From positions 2,294,001-2,358,000 of the forward strand of contig NZ_CP032098.1 in assembly GCF_003544935.1 (NCBI RefSeq): 64,000 bases of DNA, given 5' to 3'. Below, in pieces: positions 59,522-64,000 of the stretch. A program made the position numbers and the translations under genes. The stretch is from Malaciobacter molluscorum LMG 25693 (GTDB lineage Bacteria; Campylobacterota; Campylobacteria; Campylobacterales; Arcobacteraceae). Position 1 is the first letter of the stretch. Every line of letters begins with the position of its first letter. The notes under the pieces were generated by a model. It did not search any database and was not told where the DNA came from. It worked only from the letters and a program-made list of their open reading frames with translations.

Positions 59522-61404
59522 GTACTCCTTTTTTAGTTTGGATTATATTAGCTCCATTAATTGGTTCTTTATTAAATACAGGATTTTATTTTTACCATAT
59601 TAAAAAACAAAAAATTTCAGAAGTTGTTTTTGCTCTTATTGGAACAATTACACCTTTTATATCATTTTTAATAACATTATATTTATTTTTACAAATGAGA
59701 GATGAAAAGATAATTTTTAATCAAGATTTATTTACTTGGGTTTCTATAGGTAATTTAAATATTGAAATGAGATTACTTGGTGATAACTTAGCAATTTTCA
59801 TGTCTATGTTTGTAACTTTTATTGGTTGGCTTATTCATATTTATGCAATTGGATATATGAAAGGTGATGAAGGATTTGGTAAATTTTTTGCCTATTTTAA
59901 TCTATTCTTAGCATCAATGTTAATACTAGTTCTTGCAGATAACCCAATTATACTTTTTATTGGTTGGGAAGGTGTAGGATTATGTTCTTATTTATTAATT
60001 GCATTTTATTATCAAGATAAAGATAATGTTTTAGCTGGTAATAAAGCATTTATTGCAAATAGAGTTGGTGATTTTGGATTTTTATTAGGAGTTGTTACTC
60101 TATTCTTTGCAATTGATGCAAATTCATTAAGTTTTGCAACAATTGAAGCAAATATTTCAAATGCATCACCTGAATTACTTATACTTTCTGGATTTTTATT
60201 ATTTGTGGGAGCAATGGGTAAATCAGCACAAATTCCACTATATGTATGGCTTCCAGATGCTATGGCTGGTCCAACACCAATTTCTGCATTGATTCATGCT
60301 GCTACAATGGTAACGGCAGGGGTTTATATGGTAGCAAGATTTCATTTTTTATATATTGGAATTGAAGATATTGGAACATTTATAGCTTATATTGGTGCTT
60401 TTTCAGCTTTATTTGCTGCAATTATCGCAACAAAACAGCAAGATATAAAAAAGATTCTAGCATATTCAACTATGTCACAATTAGGATATATGTTTATAGG
60501 TGTAGGTCTTGGTTTTTATAGTACTGGTTTATTTCATGTATTTACTCATGCATTTTTTAAGGCAATGCTATTTATGGGTGCAGGTGGAATTATCATAGCT
60601 TTACATCATGAACAAAATATTTTTAAAATTGCTCAACATAGAGCACAATTACCAATTATACACTTTACATTTTTAGTTGGAGTTATTGCAATATCTGGAA
60701 TTCCACCTTTTTCTGGATTCTTTTCAAAAGATGCAATTTTAGCAGCAGCTTTTCAAAATGGTGAATACTTAATTTGGGGTATAGGAATATTTACAGCATT
60801 TTTAACAGCATTTTATATGTTTAGATTATATTTTGTAATATTTGTTGCTCCAACTAAACATGTTGCACAATATACTTATACATCAAAGACAATAACTATG
60901 CCATTATTAATTTTATCAATTGGTGCTATTGCAGCTGGTTTTTTAAATTTACCAGAAGTTCTTGGTGGAGAAACAAGAGTAGATACTTGGTTATCTCAAC
61001 TTAATTCTCATAAATTACACTTATCACATTCAACTGAATATATTCTAATGATTACATCAGTTATAGTTGCACTTGCAGGTATTTTAGTTGCTTATAAAAA
61101 ATATGCAAAATTTGATGTTTATAAACCTGAAAGTGATGAAGGAATTATTGCAAATAAATTCTACGTTGATGAATTCTATGACAAAGTATTAGTTCAAACA
61201 AGTAAAAAAATAAGTACATTTATAGATAAAGTAGTTGATGAGAAAATAATTGATGGATTTATTATGAGTATTTGTGATGGATTCATTTCTTTTGGGAAAA
61301 AAGTTGCAATGATACAAAACGCAAATGTAAGATTTTATGCTGCATTTATGTTAGTTGGTATGTGTTGTATCTTTATATATTTATATAAATTGTTAGGATT
61401 GTAG
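59518..61404 (+). CDS. nuoL: NADH-quinone oxidoreductase subunit L
   Basis: This 628-residue antiporter-like subunit has about sixteen membrane segments. Features are FIGWEGVGLCSYLLI with the key Glu, GAMGKSAQIPLYVWLPDAMAGPTP, LIHAATMVTAGVY and a C-terminal lateral-helix region (about 540-628). It is the distal proton pump of complex I. nuoM starts after 1 bp. Confidence 0.98.
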   Translation: MSTPFLVWIILAPLIGSLLNTGFYFYHIKKQKISEVVFALIGTITPFISFLITLYLFLQMRDEKIIFNQDLFTWVSIGNLNIEMRLLGDNLAIFMSMFVTFIGWLIHIYAIGYMKGDEGFGKFFAYFNLFLASMLILVLADNPIILFIGWEGVGLCSYLLIAFYYQDKDNVLAGNKAFIANRVGDFGFLLGVVTLFFAIDANSLSFATIEANISNASPELLILSGFLLFVGAMGKSAQIPLYVWLPDAMAGPTPISALIHAATMVTAGVYMVARFHFLYIGIEDIGTFIAYIGAFSALFAAIIATKQQDIKKILAYSTMSQLGYMFIGVGLGFYSTGLFHVFTHAFFKAMLFMGAGGIIIALHHEQNIFKIAQHRAQLPIIHFTFLVGVIAISGIPPFSGFFSKDAILAAAFQNGEYLIWGIGIFTAFLTAFYMFRLYFVIFVAPTKHVAQYTYTSKTITMPLLILSIGAIAAGFLNLPEVLGGETRVDTWLSQLNSHKLHLSHSTEYILMITSVIVALAGILVAYKKYAKFDVYKPESDEGIIANKFYVDEFYDKVLVQTSKKISTFIDKVVDEKIIDGFIMSICDGFISFGKKVAMIQNANVRFYAAFMLVGMCCIFIYLYKLLGL

Positions 61405-61405
61405 T

Positions 61406-62887
61406 ATGAGTGCAGATATTTTATCTTTTATAATATTTTTACCAGCAGTTGTAGCCTTTGGATTAATGATTACAACAAAAAATGTTGAAGCTGTTAGAAA
61501 TATAGCTTTTTTAACAACAACCGTTGTTTTAGCATTAGTATTAAAGCTATATTTAGAGTTTGAACCAAGTGCGGGTATGCAATTCGTAACAAATGCCTCT
61601 TGGATTAATAGTTTTGGAATTAATTATGATATTGGAGTAGATGGTTTTTCTCTAACAATTTTAATGATGATTGCAATTTTAATTCCTACTTCTTATTTAC
61701 TTTTATGGGAAGGAAGGACTAAAGGTTATTGGATTAATTTACTTTTAGTACAAACAGGAGTAACAGGATCACTATTAGCACTTGATGTTGTATTATTTTA
61801 CTTTTTCTGGGAAGTTATGCTTTTACCAGTATTTTTATTAATTGGTATATATGGATTTGGAAATAAAGTTTTTACAACAATAAAAGTTACAGTTTACACA
61901 ATGGCTGGTTCTTTATTAATGTTTGTTGCTATTTTATATCTTGGTGTTGCATTTCATACTGAATTTGGTCATTGGTCATTTCAATACACAGATTTAATGA
62001 AAATAACAACTCTTTCATATAATGAAAAGATATGGTTATTTTTGGCATTTCTTGCTGCATTTGCAATAAAAATTCCTATTTTCCCTCTTCATACATGGAT
62101 TATGGAAACATATAAGAATGCTCCAACAGGTGCAGTATTCTTATTATCTTCAATTATGGCAAAACTTGGTGTTTATGCTATTGTAAGATTTATGATTCCA
62201 ATTTTTCCAGATATTTATGTTGAATTCTCAACATGGTTTGTAATCTTTGGATTATTTGGCCTTGTATATTTTGGAATTGCAGCACTTATGCAAGATGATA
62301 TAAAAAGAATGTTTGCTTACTCATCAGCTTCACACTTAAGTTTAATATCAGCAGGTATTTTTTCTTTAAATGAGTATGGTATAAATGGTGCGTTATACTT
62401 AATAATTGCACATGCAATTGCAACTGGTGCACTATTCTTATTAGTAGGGATTATTCATGATGAGACAGGAACAAAATCTATTAAAAAACTTGGTGGATTA
62501 GCAAAAACTGCTCCAATATTTACAGTAGTATTTGCAATTATGTTATTTGCTAATATCGGTCTTCCTGGAACAAATGGATTTGTTTCTGAATTATTAATTA
62601 TTTTTGGTATTTATGAATTTAATCATACATTAGGTTATATCTCAGCTATTACAGTAATTATTGGTGCTTCATATATGTTATGGATGTTTCAAAGAGCAAT
62701 ATTACAAAATAGAGATGGTAAATCACTAAATATGCGAGATTTAAAAATCAAAGAGATAATTGGATTAGCTCCATGGGTAGTTTTAGTATTCATTATGGGT
62801 ATTTATCCAGATATTTTTATTGATAAATTTGAGCCAACAGTAACTCACTATATCAATGACATTTTAAAAATTGGAGTAATGAAATGA
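61406..62887 (+). CDS. nuoM: NADH-quinone oxidoreductase subunit M
   Basis: This 493-residue antiporter-like subunit has [15 protein letters not shown] with the conserved Glu, [21 protein letters not shown], and [16 protein letters not shown]. It is a proton-pumping unit of the membrane arm. It overlaps nuoN by 4 bp (ATGA). Confidence 0.98.
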   Translation: MSADILSFIIFLPAVVAFGLMITTKNVEAVRNIAFLTTTVVLALVLKLYLEFEPSAGMQFVTNASWINSFGINYDIGVDGFSLTILMMIAILIPTSYLLLWEGRTKGYWINLLLVQTGVTGSLLALDVVLFYFFWEVMLLPVFLLIGIYGFGNKVFTTIKVTVYTMAGSLLMFVAILYLGVAFHTEFGHWSFQYTDLMKITTLSYNEKIWLFLAFLAAFAIKIPIFPLHTWIMETYKNAPTGAVFLLSSIMAKLGVYAIVRFMIPIFPDIYVEFSTWFVIFGLFGLVYFGIAALMQDDIKRMFAYSSASHLSLISAGIFSLNEYGINGALYLIIAHAIATGALFLLVGIIHDETGTKSIKKLGGLAKTAPIFTVVFAIMLFANIGLPGTNGFVSELLIIFGIYEFNHTLGYISAITVIIGASYMLWMFQRAILQNRDGKSLNMRDLKIKEIIGLAPWVVLVFIMGIYPDIFIDKFEPTVTHYINDILKIGVMK

Positions 62888-64000
62888 ATCAATTAATATT
62901 TTTAATGCCAATTTTAACGGTTTTAGTAGCTAGTATTGTTTTAATGCTATTAAGTATGTATGATAGATTTAGTACAAAATATTTCATTGCTTTATCTTCT
63001 ATATTTTTAATTATTGCACTTGGTTTTTCAATAGGAACACTTACAAATGAATATTCAATAAAAGTATATAATGATATATTCAATAATGCTTTAATTTTTG
63101 ATTCATTCTCTAATTTCTTTACAATATTATTAATTGCTGGTACGTTGTTAACTATACTAATTGGTGAACACTATTTTCTTCATAGAAAATATTTTAGAGG
63201 TGAATTCTTTACTATTTTAATGTTTGCACTATTTGGTATGATTTTATTAGGAAATGCGAATGAATTAGTTACTGCTTTTATTGCATTAGAAATCGCATCT
63301 TTTTCTATTTACGTGATGGTTGGATACAATAGTGATGATGGTAAAAGAGTTGAAGCAATTTTTAAATATCTAGTATTAGGTTCTTTTATTGGAGCATTTT
63401 ATTTATTAGGAACTGTTTTAATATATGGTGCTACTCAAACAACAAATTTAACAGAAATCTCAACATATATTTCTACACATTCCGGAAATGATTTAGCATT
63501 AGTTTATATTGGAATAACGTTGATTTTATTTACTTTTCTTTTTAAAATTGCAGCATTCCCATTCCAATCTTGGTTACTTGATGTTTATCGAGGTGCACCA
63601 ATGATTATTACTGCATATATGGCATCTGTATTTAAAATTGCTATTTTCTCTTTCTTCTTAAGAGTATTTTTACAAGATATAACATCAATAATTGATTTTT
63701 GGGATTCAATTATGTATGTAATTGTAATCTTAACTTTAGTATTTGGTACTTGGTTGGCAATTACACAAAAAATAGTAAAAAGAATGCTTGCTGCATCATC
63801 AATAGTTCATACTGGATATTTACTACTTGCATTTTTAGCAGTGGGTCAAAATTCACAAGCAGCTTATGCAACTATGTTTTATTTAATTGCATATTTATTA
63901 TCAGCTATTGGATCTTTTGGTTTAGTTTCACATATTAACTCAGAAACAAGAGTTAGAGTTACATATGATGATTTTAAAGGATTATCAAAAGAGAGACCTT
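62884..64000 (+). CDS. nuoN: NADH-quinone oxidoreductase subunit N (cut by window edge)
   Basis: The gene starts at 62884 within the nuoM stop (ATGA) and runs through the right edge with 372 complete codons. It reads [17 protein letters not shown] at the start. Family hallmarks are [17 protein letters not shown] with the key Glu, [21 protein letters not shown], and [18 protein letters not shown]. It is the third antiporter-like subunit and normally the last nuo gene. Confidence 0.97.
   Translation, partial: MNQLIFLMPILTVLVASIVLMLLSMYDRFSTKYFIALSSIFLIIALGFSIGTLTNEYSIKVYNDIFNNALIFDSFSNFFTILLIAGTLLTILIGEHYFLHRKYFRGEFFTILMFALFGMILLGNANELVTAFIALEIASFSIYVMVGYNSDDGKRVEAIFKYLVLGSFIGAFYLLGTVLIYGATQTTNLTEISTYISTHSGNDLALVYIGITLILFTFLFKIAAFPFQSWLLDVYRGAPMIITAYMASVFKIAIFSFFLRVFLQDITSIIDFWDSIMYVIVILTLVFGTWLAITQKIVKRMLAASSIVHTGYLLLAFLAVGQNSQAAYATMFYLIAYLLSAIGSFGLVSHINSETRVRVTYDDFKGLSKERP

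Overview
The window is a very AT-rich piece of a Campylobacterota (epsilonproteobacterial) chromosome, most likely from an Arcobacter-like organism (family Arcobacteraceae). The support is as follows: rpoB and rpoC are separate genes, whereas Helicobacter fuses them; an MqnA homologue and a UbiD-family decarboxylase point to the futalosine route to menaquinone; nuoE and nuoF are present, whereas Campylobacter and Helicobacter lack typical versions; and the rRNA, ribosomal-protein and cell-wall genes have the expected character. The genus assignment is an inference; a 16S comparison (38533-40049) would settle it.

Layout. Positions 1-1787 are accessory DNA: the start of a Fic-family gene cut by the window edge, a P4-type tyrosine integrase, and several inverted or direct repeats. 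Positions 1788-3283 hold small genes (a YCII protein, an EAL phosphodiesterase, a membrane protein). Positions 3300-17520 form one long minus-strand macromolecular-synthesis cluster, in transcription order tRNA-Phe, tRNA-Thr, tRNA-Tyr, tRNA-Gly, tuf, rpmG, tRNA-Trp, secE, nusG, rplK, rplA, rplJ, rplL, rpoB, rpoC. Most of its intergenic gaps carry strong RNA hairpins, including an L10-type leader. Positions 17531-34550 are rich in cell-wall genes (murD, mraY, PBP1A, uppP, murG, ftsW, ftsI), mixed with gpmI, an orphan ABC ATPase, glnA, a PHP phosphatase, a two-receiver GGDEF regulator, moaE/moaD, mqnA and a cyclophilin. Positions 34719-40270 are a complete minus-strand rrn operon (16S, tRNA-Ile, tRNA-Ala, 23S, 5S) with a consensus promoter, a boxA, processing stems and a terminator.

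Upstream of the rrn promoter is a tightly overlapping four-gene minus-strand cluster (a small unknown protein, a glutamine amidotransferase, a GT-C-like membrane protein, a pseudopilin-like protein). Positions 43005-46699 encode an Fbp-type ferric iron ABC importer behind a probable Fur-controlled promoter. A UbiD-family decarboxylase and a PatB/MalY aminotransferase follow. From 49853 to the right edge runs the complex I operon nuoA, B, CD (fused), E, F, gltA (citrate synthase), G, H, I, J, K, L, M, N (cut by the edge). It is unusual for the citrate synthase inserted between nuoF and nuoG, a short NuoG and an enlarged NuoH.

Most of the window is core genome. I see no CRISPR array, no transposase and no obvious new defence system. 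The most rewarding items are the gltA/NuoG/NuoH peculiarities of the nuo operon, the four-gene overlapping cluster, the regulatory hairpins of the ribosomal cluster, the paired inverted repeats at the iron importer, and the island edge with integrase and Fic.
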